Under the pieces are notes generated by a model. The model saw nothing but the letters and a program-made list of their open reading frames with translations. It searched no databases and had not been told where the DNA came from. Both the position numbers and the translations under genes were made by a program. Below are positions 1-8,931 of a stretch of 64,000 nucleotides of DNA, one piece after another. Where the stretch lies: the NCBI GenBank assembly GCA_020052415.1, contig JAGVPB010000042.1:62001-126000 (forward strand), given 5' to 3'. Origin of the DNA: Bacteroidales bacterium (lineage in GTDB: Bacteria > Bacteroidota > Bacteroidia > Bacteroidales > JAADJA01). Position 1 is the stretch's first letter. Each line of letters opens with the position of its first letter.

Positions 1-492
1 TACAGGGAAGCAGCAGCAAGTTTCGTAAAGAGTAAAATTGAGCTTAAAAATCATGTTTCTGGATTTTGTCCGATATGCGGACACTGGCCGGGTATTTCTT
101 ATTTAACTGAGAAGGAAGGTAAAAAAATAATGGCTTGCATACATTGTGATACATATTGGTTGTTTCCGCGGCTTAAATGTTCTTTTTGTTCGACTACAGA
201 TAAGAATGCCCTTGGATATTTAAATATTGAGGGTAAGAAAAAAGTATCTGCTTATGTATGTGAAATATGCCGAAAGTATTTAAAAACAGTCAGAATAAAA
301 GATGAAAGTTATTTATATACAGAGAAATTACACGCTATTGTTGATTACCTGAGTTCAGGAGACATTGATATTGCTGCTATACAAAACAATTATATTCAGG
401 AACCAATTCTAAGTACAATAAATCATGATAGTAACAACTCTCATATTAAGTTGTACCTTAATAAATTACAAAATAAAATTGTCACTAATTAA
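1..492 (+). CDS. fdhE: Formate dehydrogenase accessory protein FdhE, C-terminal part
   Basis: The frame is open from base 1, so the gene starts outside the window; 163 residues are visible. Four CxxC pairs are seen in order (CPIC, CIHC, CSFC, CEIC), which is the rubredoxin-like zinc or iron ribbon pattern of FdhE. The spacing and the aromatic residues after the second pair (CDTYWLFPRLKC) also fit that family. FdhE helps mature formate dehydrogenase in the cytoplasm. It is followed after 25 bp by a porin and then by the formate dehydrogenase operon on the same strand, which supports the call. The first ATG in frame (base 130) lies inside the conserved ribbon and is not the real start. Confidence 0.85.
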   Translation, partial: YREAAASFVKSKIELKNHVSGFCPICGHWPGISYLTEKEGKKIMACIHCDTYWLFPRLKCSFCSTTDKNALGYLNIEGKKKVSAYVCEICRKYLKTVRIKDESYLYTEKLHAIVDYLSSGDIDIAAIQNNYIQEPILSTINHDSNNSHIKLYLNKLQNKIVTN

Positions 493-517
493 TATTAATT
501 TAAAAAAACAGAAAATT

Positions 518-1675
518 ATGAAGAAGTTATTATTATTTATGGTTATGGCTTTACCTTTATTTGTGTTGGCTCAAGATAAACCAAAAGAAGAAAAACCAAA
601 ATGGTTCGATGAAGGAAAAATTTATGGCTTCCTTCAGGGTAATATGATATATGTTACCAATAGCGTTTACTCCTGGGGAAACACCGCAAATAATTATTTA
701 TCTTCTCCCCAGTTTGCCACTAATGATACCGCGGGGTATCCGGCTCTTGGTTTCACCGCACAGCATTCGCGTTTTGGCTTTGATATTAGCAAAGGTACCA
801 AGGTTAAGGTCGGCGGCAAGTTAGAAATAGATTTTTATGGCGGTCCGCATGATGCTAATGTAAAACCTCGTATCCGCCTGGGATATGCTTCCCTGGTAGT
901 GAAAGGGTTTGAGGTCCGTATTGGTCAGCAATGGGATTTATTTTCACCAAATAATCCTACTACAAATAATACTAATGGAAATATGTGGTATGCAGGAAAT
1001 TTGGGCTTTAGGCGTGCGCAAATTCAGTTGATTTACAAAATAACAAATGATAAATTTGCTCCTATGATACAACTCTCTGCCGGAGAAGCAACAAAGGAAG
1101 AAGCAAGTTTAGGATCTGATAATAAATCCGGTATTCCTATGTTTCAGGGAAGACTTTCAGCTAAAATTCAAAAAAAATATGAAATGGGAGTTTACTTTGT
1201 TAATGCTTCTTACAGACCTGATGTTGACACGACCAAATACGATTTTACCTCAAGTGGTTTCGGTATAGACATTACCCTTCCATTCCATAAATACCTTGAA
1301 ATAAAAGGTGAGTTTAACTCAGGAACAAATCTTAATAACGCAAATCTTTTCTCTGCTTCTGGTAGCGGTATTCACAGTTTTGGAAAAGATATTGACCAAA
1401 AAAACCTGGGAATATGGTTTAATTTAACTTCTAAAATATCTGACCATTTCCAAATTGTTCTGGGTTATGGAATAGATCAAAACAAGACAAGTAAAGAAAA
1501 ACTTTCGAAAATGGTTTCAGTTGAATCAAATACTGTAATTTATGGTGATTTGATTTTCCCAATTATCAATGGTTTCTCTTTAGCACTTGAAGGTCAAAGT
1601 ATTGCTACAAAGATCTATGGGGGAGAAACAAACTCAGCTTTTGTTATCAATTTCGCAGGAAAAATTACTTTCTAA
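518..1675 (+). CDS. Outer membrane porin, DcaP-like beta-barrel
   Basis: The 385-residue protein starts with a clear signal peptide (MKKLLLFMVMALPLFVLAQ), which decides the ATG at 518 over an earlier in-frame ATG at 425 that overlaps fdhE. The mature part alternates polar and hydrophobic residues and ends in an aromatic (KITF), as outer membrane barrels do. The stretch from about residue 85 (QHSRFGFDISKGTKVKVGG, then a GQQWDLFSP block) resembles the DcaP/long porin group. It is 25 bp downstream of fdhE, so they are probably cotranscribed, and a strong terminator follows. A role in letting formate or related small anions into the periplasm is an inference from position only. Confidence 0.7.
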   Translation: MKKLLLFMVMALPLFVLAQDKPKEEKPKWFDEGKIYGFLQGNMIYVTNSVYSWGNTANNYLSSPQFATNDTAGYPALGFTAQHSRFGFDISKGTKVKVGGKLEIDFYGGPHDANVKPRIRLGYASLVVKGFEVRIGQQWDLFSPNNPTTNNTNGNMWYAGNLGFRRAQIQLIYKITNDKFAPMIQLSAGEATKEEASLGSDNKSGIPMFQGRLSAKIQKKYEMGVYFVNASYRPDVDTTKYDFTSSGFGIDITLPFHKYLEIKGEFNSGTNLNNANLFSASGSGIHSFGKDIDQKNLGIWFNLTSKISDHFQIVLGYGIDQNKTSKEKLSKMVSVESNTVIYGDLIFPIINGFSLALEGQSIATKIYGGETNSAFVINFAGKITF

Positions 1676-1698
1676 ATTAACTTTTATCCATATACATT

Positions 1699-1732
1699 GA
1701 AATTCCTACTCTCCGTAGGAATTTCTTTTTTT
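1699..1732 (+). terminator. Rho-independent terminator after porin
   Basis: A perfect 11-bp stem (GAAATTCCTAC / GTAGGAATTTC) with a 5-base loop is followed by a run of T. It sits 24 bp after the porin stop and closes the fdhE-porin transcript. Confidence 0.9.
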
Positions 1733-1789
1733 GTAAATTGCTAACTTTTATCGATCAACAATAACAATGTCTTTTAAATTTCATACTGC

Positions 1790-2248
1790 ATGAAAAGATT
1801 TGATATCAAAGGAATGATGGTTTTTCCAAATCCCGTCCAAAAATCAGAAATTCTCAAAAAGGAAAATATCCTTGTTGTGAAAGAATGTTTTTGTCATAAA
1901 GGACATAACCTTATAAGTCCAAGGGCTGTTTTTAACGGATTGAATGGAATAATGTTAAAGGTAAAGAAAGGAAGACAATCGGGACTCGTCGCCCTTAACC
2001 CTGCTTATGGCTACAAATCAAGAATATCAATTGACGTGGACATGAAGAAAGGAGAAATATGGCAGTTATGTTGTCCCAATTGTAATGAACAGCTGCCGGT
2101 ATATTCGCATTGTTCATGTAACGGCGATCTTGTTGCATTGTTTCTTGATCAGAAGACTGATTTTTATAACTGTATTCTCATTTGCAACCGGATTGATTGT
2201 TTTAATGCTGAAATAAAATTTAATAATGAGGTAGTATATTACCCTTAA
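1790..2248 (+). CDS. Small zinc-ribbon protein, formate-locus paralogue 1
   Basis: This 152-residue protein is not recognised as a named family. It has a CxC pair near residue 33, a CCPNC knuckle near residue 95, HCSC near 107 and two further Cys near the C-terminus (CNRIDC), a layout typical of zinc ribbons. No signal peptide or membrane segment is seen. It is a divergent paralogue of the protein at 2640-3047: both have the order Cys pair, FNG or LNG motif, central aromatic segment, CPxC knuckle, CxC/CxxC pair and C-terminal CxRxxC. It lies between a terminator and the formate dehydrogenase promoter, so it may be transcribed alone. An accessory role for the enzyme is inferred from position. 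Confidence 0.6.
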   Translation: MKRFDIKGMMVFPNPVQKSEILKKENILVVKECFCHKGHNLISPRAVFNGLNGIMLKVKKGRQSGLVALNPAYGYKSRISIDVDMKKGEIWQLCCPNCNEQLPVYSHCSCNGDLVALFLDQKTDFYNCILICNRIDCFNAEIKFNNEVVYYP

Positions 2249-2418
2249 GAAATTTATCCATATCCAATAAATTATAGACTCCCGGGTAATTCAAATATAA
2301 TTGACAGCTTTTTAAACCAAATTTATAAATTACCCCCTCTCCCTGATCCTTTTTATTTTACTATAGCGTTTAAAATATGCACTTTATGTTTAGGATGATT
2401 CTAAATATTGTAAGTATT

Positions 2419-2448
2419 TTGTTATTTAACATATTCATTTTAGTTTTG
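2419..2448 (+). promoter_or_regulatory. Promoter of formate dehydrogenase operon
   Basis: TTG at 2419-2421, a 19-base spacer, and TAGTTTTG at 2441-2448 match the Bacteroidota housekeeping promoter (TTG, then TAnnTTTG) exactly. Transcription would start near 2455, giving a leader of about 185 bases. Confidence 0.65.
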
Positions 2449-2450
2449 CC

Positions 2451-2468
2451 CTGTTAAATAATTAACAG
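2451..2468. promoter_or_regulatory. Rex-type operator over the formate operon start site
   Basis: CTGTTAA-ATAA-TTAACAG is a perfect 7-bp inverted repeat with a 4-base spacer. It matches the known Rex operator layout (TTGTTAA-N4-TTAACAA type). It begins two bases after the -7 box, so bound Rex would block initiation. A rex gene lies 14 kb away with a similar site at its own promoter. Binding is inferred. Confidence 0.65.
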
Positions 2469-2639
2469 TATTTTTTCGATAAATAATTTTATGATTTATT
2501 TATAATTAATTGGCAGACTAATTATTAAAAATTTATTTGAATACAATCCGGTTATTCGTCAAAAGAGAAATCCTGTGGAATTATTTTAATTTTATTAATG
2601 ATTATATTATACTTTTTACCTTTTAAATAAAACAAAAAA

Positions 2640-3047
2640 ATGCAAAAGCAATTTACACTTTCCGTAAAATGTCCTCATTGTGGCCAATCATTTATGGATG
2701 AGGACCATTATCTGAATGGATTTCCTGCGGTTAAAGTTACGGTTGAAACCGAACAGGAAAAAGGCATACTATACTTATGCCCAATTTATGGCTGTTTTAA
2801 GCATGTTTGTACCATCAAATTAAAGGACCATGAAATAGTCACATTATACTGTCCGCATTGCCAAACATCCCTGATGCGTGAGGTCTTATGCAAAAGCTGT
2901 ACGGCTCCGATGGTCGGTTTTAATATTAATGTTGGCGGAAAGGTAAATATTTGTTCCCGCAAAGGATGTCAAAACCATAATTTAGTGTTTGAAGATTCCA
3001 ATGATCTCATAAATTTATTTTATGACAAGTTCGATGCGAGATATTAA
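2640..3047 (+). CDS. Small zinc-ribbon protein, formate-locus paralogue 2
   Basis: This 135-residue cytoplasmic protein has four Cys clusters: CPHC near residue 11, CPIYGC near 47, CPHC near 78 with CKSC near 90, and CSRKGC near 109. These would make two zinc ribbons. It is the first gene after the formate operon promoter and ends 17 bp before fdhA, so it is cotranscribed with the enzyme. It is homologous to the 1790-2248 protein. The family was not recognised; possible jobs are chaperoning, sulfur or metal delivery to the molybdenum enzyme, or a structural subunit. No such role can be read directly from the sequence. Confidence 0.65.
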   Translation: MQKQFTLSVKCPHCGQSFMDEDHYLNGFPAVKVTVETEQEKGILYLCPIYGCFKHVCTIKLKDHEIVTLYCPHCQTSLMREVLCKSCTAPMVGFNINVGGKVNICSRKGCQNHNLVFEDSNDLINLFYDKFDARY

Positions 3048-3064
3048 TTTTTAAATAACGGAAA

Positions 3065-5791
3065 ATGGAAAATACTGTAAGAATTAAAATTGATGGAAAA
3101 TATTATGAAGCTGTTACCGGTAAAACAGTTTTAGAAGTTGCACGCGAAAACAATATTTATATACCCACCTTATGTTATCATCCGAGAACCGGAAAAGCAG
3201 GTAAATGCAGAGCTTGCCTGATAGAACTTGAAGGAGCTCCAAACCTGAAAGAAAGTTGCTCACTCACTGTCAAGGATGGGATGAATATAAAAACGATGAC
3301 AGATGCGATCATTCAGGTTCGTAAAATGATCGTTGAACTTTACCTTTCGAATGGAGATCACAATTGTATTTCCTGCGAAAGAAACGGGCATTGCGAGTTG
3401 CAGGATATGGCATATCATCTCGGTATCGAACGACCGGGATTTCTTGTTGAATCAAAGAAATTTCCGCTTGATAACTCATCCGAAGGGATTATCAGAGACG
3501 CTAACAAATGTATTCAATGCGGCAGATGTGTAACGGCTTGCAATAACAATGTGATGCATGAAGTACTTGATTTTGGCTGGCGTTCGGGCAATATGAAGGT
3601 AATTTGCGATAATGACCTCCCTATGGGTGATTCCTCGTGCGTGCAATGTGGTGAGTGCGCACAGATATGTCCTGTCGGAGCTTTGATTTTTAAAACGGCC
3701 GTTGGAAAAGCCAGATGGTGGGAAGCTGAAAAGAAAAAAGTTATTTGCCCCTACTGTGGAGTCGGTTGTTCAATTGATATCTATGTAAAGGACAATAAGT
3801 ACCTATGGTCATTGGGCACTGAGGAAGATTGGGAGAAGTTACCGAACAAAGGTATGTTATGCGTTAAAGGTCGCTTTGGACTGGACTATCTCAACCATCC
3901 CGAGCGAATCAAAACCCCTTTAATTAAAAGATATGGAAAGCTTGAAGAAGCTACATGGGATGAAGCATTATCGCTGGTTGTTAAAAAGCTGAGTGAAATA
4001 AAATCAAGATTTGGGTCAGGCGCCCTGGGTTTCTTTGCATCGGCCAAGGTTACGAACGAAGAGAACTATGCGATGATGCGACTTGCCAGAGGCATATTCG
4101 GAACCAATAATGTTGACCATTGTGCCCGCCTTTGCCATGCTTCAACCGTTGCTGGCCTTGCAGCCACCTTTGGTTCAGGAGCTATGACAAACAGCATGCA
4201 GGAAGCAGATAAATCAGATGTCATTTTGGTGACTGGAACAAATACCACCTGGAATCATCCTGTTTTTGGCGGAATGATTAAAAATGCTGTAAAAAGGAAA
4301 GGGGTGAAGCTTATCGTGGTTGATCCGCGTGATATTGATCTTGCAAAATGCGCGGATATTCATATTCGTCAGAGAAATGGTTCGGACGTTGCATGGTTAA
4401 TGGGTATGCAGCATATCATAATAAAAGAAAACCTGCATAAAAAGGAATACATTGATGAAAGATGCGAGGGCTGGGATGAGTATTTAAAAAGTCTTGAATT
4501 TTATACACCCTCAAAAGTTGAAGAATTAAGCGGGATTCCTGCAAAGCAACTTTACGAAGCAGCAAGGTTATTCGCTACAGCAGGGAAAGGAGCAATTTAT
4601 TTCAGCATGGGAATAACACAAAGTTCCCATGGAGTGGATAATGTTAAAGCGGTTTCGAATTTAGCCATGATTACAGGCAACGTTGGCTTCGAAGGAACAG
4701 GTGTAAATCCCCTTCGCGGGCAATCGAACGTGCAGGGCGCCTGTGATATGGGATGCCTGCCTAATGTGTTTTCAGGTTATCAACCGGTTACAAATGAGGA
4801 TATCCGTAAAAAGTTTGCTGATGCGTGGGGTATAAACGCCGAAGCAATGGATGATAAAATCGGCCAAACAGTCACAACTATGGTCAATAACGCCGGCGAT
4901 ACCATCAGAGGACTTTATATAATGGGTGAAAACCCAATGGTTTCCGATCCAAATCTTAATCATGCCGAAGAACAATTCAAAAAGCTTGATTTTATCGTTG
5001 TGCAGGATATTTTCCTGACTGAAACAGCGCAACTTGCCGATGTTGTATTACCTGCAGCAGCCTTTGCTGAAAAAACAGGCTGTTACACAAATACCGAACG
5101 CAGGGTTCAGTTATCAAGAGAGGCACTTAAGCATCCTGAAGGCGCCAGGCATGATTATGAAATTATTGCAGAAATTGCCCGCAGGCTTGGATATGAAGAT
5201 TTCCCTGCCACTCCGCAGGCATTATTTGAAGAAATGAGAATCCTTACACCTTCCTATAAAGGAATGACTTATGAAAGGCTTGAGAAAGAAAATGGCCTCA
5301 GATGGCCGTGCCCAAATGAAGATCATCCGGGCACTCCCATTCTTCATGTAGGTAAGTTCACACGAGGAAAAGGACTTTTGGTTCCACTGGAATACAGAGG
5401 GCCAGCAGAAGTACCGGATAAGGACTACCCGATCTGGCTAACGACCGGTCGTCTTTTGGAACATTATCATACCGGTTCTATGTCCAGAAGATCATTGGTA
5501 TTAGATGGACTTACACCCCATGGCGAAGTAGAAATAAGTCAAAAGGACGCACAAAAACTTAAAATTGTACAGGGTGAAAAGGTCAGGGTTTCAACACGCA
5601 GGGGCACCATAGAAATCAATGCACAAGTTACTACTCGTGTGAAGGAAGGTATGATTTTCATTCCGTTTCATTTTGTTGAATCTGCTGCTAACCGGCTAAC
5701 CATTGATGCGCTTGATCCGATAGCTAAAATTCCTGAATACAAAGTATGCGGTGCTAAAGTGGAAAAGATTATTCATGTTTCAGAAAACTAA
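3065..5791 (+). CDS. fdhA: NAD-dependent formate dehydrogenase, catalytic alpha subunit
   Basis: This 908-residue molybdenum or tungsten bis-MGD enzyme oxidises formate to CO2, or the reverse, and passes electrons to a diaphorase. The N-terminus is NuoG-like: a plant-type [2Fe-2S] domain (C37, C48, C51, C65), a His-Cys3 [4Fe-4S] site (H99, C101, C104, C110) and a two-cluster ferredoxin (C149-C159 and C181/C192-C202 region). The FdhF-like catalytic part begins with a [4Fe-4S] motif (C228, C231, C235, C266). The metal ligand is C357 in CARLCHAS, so this is the cysteine form, not selenocysteine. The molybdopterin dinucleotide-binding domain ends the protein. The diaphorase subunit follows after 12 bp. 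No twin-arginine signal is present, so it works in the cytoplasm. Confidence 0.95.
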   Translation: MENTVRIKIDGKYYEAVTGKTVLEVARENNIYIPTLCYHPRTGKAGKCRACLIELEGAPNLKESCSLTVKDGMNIKTMTDAIIQVRKMIVELYLSNGDHNCISCERNGHCELQDMAYHLGIERPGFLVESKKFPLDNSSEGIIRDANKCIQCGRCVTACNNNVMHEVLDFGWRSGNMKVICDNDLPMGDSSCVQCGECAQICPVGALIFKTAVGKARWWEAEKKKVICPYCGVGCSIDIYVKDNKYLWSLGTEEDWEKLPNKGMLCVKGRFGLDYLNHPERIKTPLIKRYGKLEEATWDEALSLVVKKLSEIKSRFGSGALGFFASAKVTNEENYAMMRLARGIFGTNNVDHCARLCHASTVAGLAATFGSGAMTNSMQEADKSDVILVTGTNTTWNHPVFGGMIKNAVKRKGVKLIVVDPRDIDLAKCADIHIRQRNGSDVAWLMGMQHIIIKENLHKKEYIDERCEGWDEYLKSLEFYTPSKVEELSGIPAKQLYEAARLFATAGKGAIYFSMGITQSSHGVDNVKAVSNLAMITGNVGFEGTGVNPLRGQSNVQGACDMGCLPNVFSGYQPVTNEDIRKKFADAWGINAEAMDDKIGQTVTTMVNNAGDTIRGLYIMGENPMVSDPNLNHAEEQFKKLDFIVVQDIFLTETAQLADVVLPAAAFAEKTGCYTNTERRVQLSREALKHPEGARHDYEIIAEIARRLGYEDFPATPQALFEEMRILTPSYKGMTYERLEKENGLRWPCPNEDHPGTPILHVGKFTRGKGLLVPLEYRGPAEVPDKDYPIWLTTGRLLEHYHTGSMSRRSLVLDGLTPHGEVEISQKDAQKLKIVQGEKVRVSTRRGTIEINAQVTTRVKEGMIFIPFHFVESAANRLTIDALDPIAKIPEYKVCGAKVEKIIHVSEN

Positions 5792-5803
5792 ATTGGTAAA
5801 AGA

Positions 5804-7537
5804 ATGAGTGATAAATTAATTAATGATATCCGGTTACTTTCGGCGAAATATCCAAAAAAGGAATCTGCTTTGATTCCTGCTTTAATGCTTGCGCAAAAAT
5901 CCAACTTTAATAACCTGACACAAGATGCCCTGTTGCAGGTGGCTGACCTGGTCGGTGTTACACCCTCCAGAGCCTTTGGAGTCGCCAGTTATTATAGCAT
6001 GTTCAATATAGGTAAAAAAGTCGGAAAATATCACTTGCAGGTTGATACCAATATTCCTGCGACTTTGATGGGTGCTAAGAAAATTTACAGCTATCTGGAA
6101 GAAAAGTTAGGGATCAGTAAAGGTGAAACAACACGTGATGGGATGTTTACTTTAAGCTCTGTGGAAGATCTTGCATCATGCGGTACCACTCCCGTTATCC
6201 AGGTTAATGATGTATATTATGAAAGCATGACCCATGAAAAAGTTGACATTCTCATTGATTCTCTAAAAGAAGGAATTATGCCACCTAAGGAGGTTACCTA
6301 TAATTGGGGAACCAAGTGTGATGTCCTTTTAAAAAGGAGAGGCATTAAAAACTCTACTTCGATAAAAGTATATAAAAAAAACGGCGGGTATCAGGCTCTG
6401 GCTAAAGCATTAAAAATGAAGCCGGAAGAAATAATCGAGGAAGTAAAAGAGTCAGAAATAGGAGGGCGCGGCGGAGCCGGATTTCCTACCGGGTTAAAAT
6501 GGGGATTTGTACCCAAAACCAGCCCTAAGCCTGTTTACCTGATTTGCAATGCTGATGAAGGAGAGCCAGGTACTTTCAAGGACCGTGAAATCATGGAATA
6601 TGATCCGCATTTGTTGATTGAAGGGATCGCTATTTCTGCTTATGCCATTGGAAGTAAATTCGCTTTTATATATATCCGGGGTGAGTTTGAATGGATTGCA
6701 GGTATCCTCGAAAAGGCAATTTCCGAAGCCAGGGCAGATAAACAACTCAAAGACCTTGAAATTGTGGTTCACCGGGGAGCTGGATCTTATGTTTGCGGTG
6801 AAGAAACTGCATTAATAGAATCTCTTGAAGGCAAAAGAGGTTTTCCAAGAATGAAGCCACCTTTCCCTGCCATCGAAGGATTATATGGTTGTCCGACCGT
6901 CGTTAATAATGTTGAAACACTGTCAGTTATTCCCTTTATCATCGAAAAAGGAGCAGGAGAGTTTAAAAAAATCGGAACAGCCGATGGCTTTGGTATGAAG
7001 CTTTTTGGGATTTCCGGAGCAGTTAACAAGCCAGGCGTTTACGAATGTCCGATGGGTATCCCATTTGCCGAACTGATCGAATTTGCAGGTGGCTTTAAAG
7101 GTAAAATTAAAGGAGTGATCGTTGGCGGTTTGTCAACTCCAATACTTACAGCAGAAGACCTGATGAAGGGTAATGGATTAAAGATGAATGGTAAATCATG
7201 CAGGAATTATGGTACAGCTTTGGGCTCGGGTGGAATAATGGTAATTGGTGAGGAATTCTCAATACCTGAAATTGCCTTAAGGACCATGGAGTTTTATCAT
7301 CACGAATCGTGCGGACAATGTACGCCCTGCAGACTTGGTTCAGGAATGCTCCTGAAAATATTGAAAAAAATAGTTGACGGCCATGGAGAAAAGGGTGATA
7401 TTGATAATGCCTTGTGGTTTTGTAACAACATCAGAGGAAACACATTATGTCCGACAGGTGAAGCTTATGCCTATCCGATTAAAATGATGATATTAAAATT
7501 CAGAAATGAATTCGAACAATTAATCAATATTAATTAA
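5804..7537 (+). CDS. fdhB: Formate dehydrogenase diaphorase subunit, NuoE-NuoF fusion
   Basis: This 577-residue subunit should take electrons from FdhA to NAD+. Residues 1-155 are a NuoE-like thioredoxin fold, but only one of the four usual [2Fe-2S] ligands remains: the positions are D81, A86, D122 and C126. Residues 215-577 are NuoF: GRGGAGFPTG at 221-230 for FMN/NADH binding, NADEGEPGTF near 249, an SLBB segment near 405, and the N3 [4Fe-4S] cluster at C503, C506, C509 and C549. The C-terminal ferredoxin found in some hydrogenase subunits is absent. It lies 12 bp after fdhA and 18 bp before the transporter. Whether it couples to ferredoxin as well as NAD is unknown. Confidence 0.9.
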   Translation: MSDKLINDIRLLSAKYPKKESALIPALMLAQKSNFNNLTQDALLQVADLVGVTPSRAFGVASYYSMFNIGKKVGKYHLQVDTNIPATLMGAKKIYSYLEEKLGISKGETTRDGMFTLSSVEDLASCGTTPVIQVNDVYYESMTHEKVDILIDSLKEGIMPPKEVTYNWGTKCDVLLKRRGIKNSTSIKVYKKNGGYQALAKALKMKPEEIIEEVKESEIGGRGGAGFPTGLKWGFVPKTSPKPVYLICNADEGEPGTFKDREIMEYDPHLLIEGIAISAYAIGSKFAFIYIRGEFEWIAGILEKAISEARADKQLKDLEIVVHRGAGSYVCGEETALIESLEGKRGFPRMKPPFPAIEGLYGCPTVVNNVETLSVIPFIIEKGAGEFKKIGTADGFGMKLFGISGAVNKPGVYECPMGIPFAELIEFAGGFKGKIKGVIVGGLSTPILTAEDLMKGNGLKMNGKSCRNYGTALGSGGIMVIGEEFSIPEIALRTMEFYHHESCGQCTPCRLGSGMLLKILKKIVDGHGEKGDIDNALWFCNNIRGNTLCPTGEAYAYPIKMMILKFRNEFEQLININ

Positions 7538-7555
7538 CAAGTAAATAAAAATTAA

Positions 7556-8908
7556 ATGACAGAAAAAAAACAAAATCGTTGGCTTATTGCGATCAGTGGC
7601 ACTGTTCTGCAGTTGGCATTGGGTACAGTTTATGCCTGGAGTTATTTTCAAAAACCAATAATGGCGGCATTTGGCTGGTCAAATGTTCAGGTGATGTGGA
7701 TTTTTAGTTTGGCAATTTGCTTCCTTGGTATTTCTGCTGCCTGGGGAGGAATGAACCTCGCTAAATATGGTCCCAAGAAATTAGCAATTTCCGGTGCGAT
7801 ATTATTTGCAGTCGGTTATTTTATTGGATCATTCGCCATGTCAATAAACAATGTTGTATTGCTATACATCGGTTATGGTGTTATCGGTGGTTGCGGATTG
7901 GGACTTGGCTATGTTACACCGGTTGCGACTGCTGCAAAATGGTTCCCGGATAAGAAAGGTTTTATTACCGGTATGGTTGTGATGGGATTTGGACTTGGAG
8001 CTTTAATTATGTCTAAATTTATCGCACCCGCTTTAATGACCGGATTTAATGGAATACTAAAATCTATTCCTGCTGAATCTTTTGTTGATGGAAAGCTTAT
8101 TGATGAAACTGTTAAAGCATCTCTTCAGGGTGAATTAGTAATGGTATTTTTATATGCCGGATTAATTTTACTTGCTATTGCTCTACCTGCTGCCATAATA
8201 ATGCGTACTCCACCTGCCGGATATGTACCCAAAGGATATACGCCTCCTGCTCAGAGTGCCTCAAGTCAGGCCAGCGAAGAAAAATTAACCGCAAAAATCT
8301 GTATTCTTTCCAGCAAGTTCTACAGGATGTGGATTATTTTCTTCCTGAATATATCTGCAGGCATCATGTTTATCGGCCTTCAATCCCCGATGCTGCAAGA
8401 CCTTTTAAAAAAGGCCGGCTCAACTATGGATGCAGCCGCACTGGCCGCCACCGGCGGTACATTAATTGCCATCAGTTCATTATTTAACGGAATTGGACGG
8501 TTCTTCTGGGGCGGATTATCTGACAAAATAGGCCGGATTCAAACATTCCGCTTAATCCTGGCTTCTCAGCTTGTTGTATTTATTGCCTTGATTTGGATAG
8601 GAAATCCCTGGATATTTGGAATCATGGTTTGTTATGTACTTCTTTGTTATGGCGGCGGATTCGGAACAATGCCCTCTTTTGTAGGAGACATTTTTACTGC
8701 TAAATTAATGCCTGTGGTTTATGGAACTATATTAACCGCGTGGTCTGTTGCAGGAATTGTCGGACCTCAGATTGCTGCTTTCATAAAAGATAATTACAAA
8801 GCTGAAGCACCCACTTATACCTTTGCAACCGGTGCTATATTTTTAGGCATTGGAGTATTAATAGCCTTCACATTGAATAATAAATCACTTGCATCAGTAA
8901 ATAAATAA
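7556..8908 (+). CDS. OFA-family MFS transporter, probable formate carrier
   Basis: This 450-residue protein has about twelve membrane segments in two halves with a polar central loop near residues 220-245 (PPAGYVPKGYTPP). The N-terminus NRWLIAISGTVLQLALGTVYAWSYF and the loop motif GGLSDKIGR fit the oxalate/formate antiporter family of the major facilitator superfamily. It follows the diaphorase gene by 18 bp, so it probably belongs to the formate operon and moves formate, or exchanges it for another carboxylate, across the inner membrane. The substrate is inferred from family and position; oxalate or another monocarboxylate cannot be ruled out. Confidence 0.85.
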   Translation: MTEKKQNRWLIAISGTVLQLALGTVYAWSYFQKPIMAAFGWSNVQVMWIFSLAICFLGISAAWGGMNLAKYGPKKLAISGAILFAVGYFIGSFAMSINNVVLLYIGYGVIGGCGLGLGYVTPVATAAKWFPDKKGFITGMVVMGFGLGALIMSKFIAPALMTGFNGILKSIPAESFVDGKLIDETVKASLQGELVMVFLYAGLILLAIALPAAIIMRTPPAGYVPKGYTPPAQSASSQASEEKLTAKICILSSKFYRMWIIFFLNISAGIMFIGLQSPMLQDLLKKAGSTMDAAALAATGGTLIAISSLFNGIGRFFWGGLSDKIGRIQTFRLILASQLVVFIALIWIGNPWIFGIMVCYVLLCYGGGFGTMPSFVGDIFTAKLMPVVYGTILTAWSVAGIVGPQIAAFIKDNYKAEAPTYTFATGAIFLGIGVLIAFTLNNKSLASVNK

Positions 8909-8931
8909 TCTGTTCAAGATATTGTGATCCT

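Larger units (their letters stand above)
2249..2639. other. AT-rich intergenic region with promoter and operator
   Basis: This 391-bp gap has no convincing coding frame. It contains the formate operon promoter and the Rex-type operator listed separately, then about 170 bp of AT-rich leader before the ATG at 2640. Confidence 0.7.

Noticed and set aside
3065-5791. Selenocysteine formate dehydrogenase
   Set aside because: The frame has no in-frame TGA at the metal-ligand position; codon 357 is a Cys codon in CARLCHAS.
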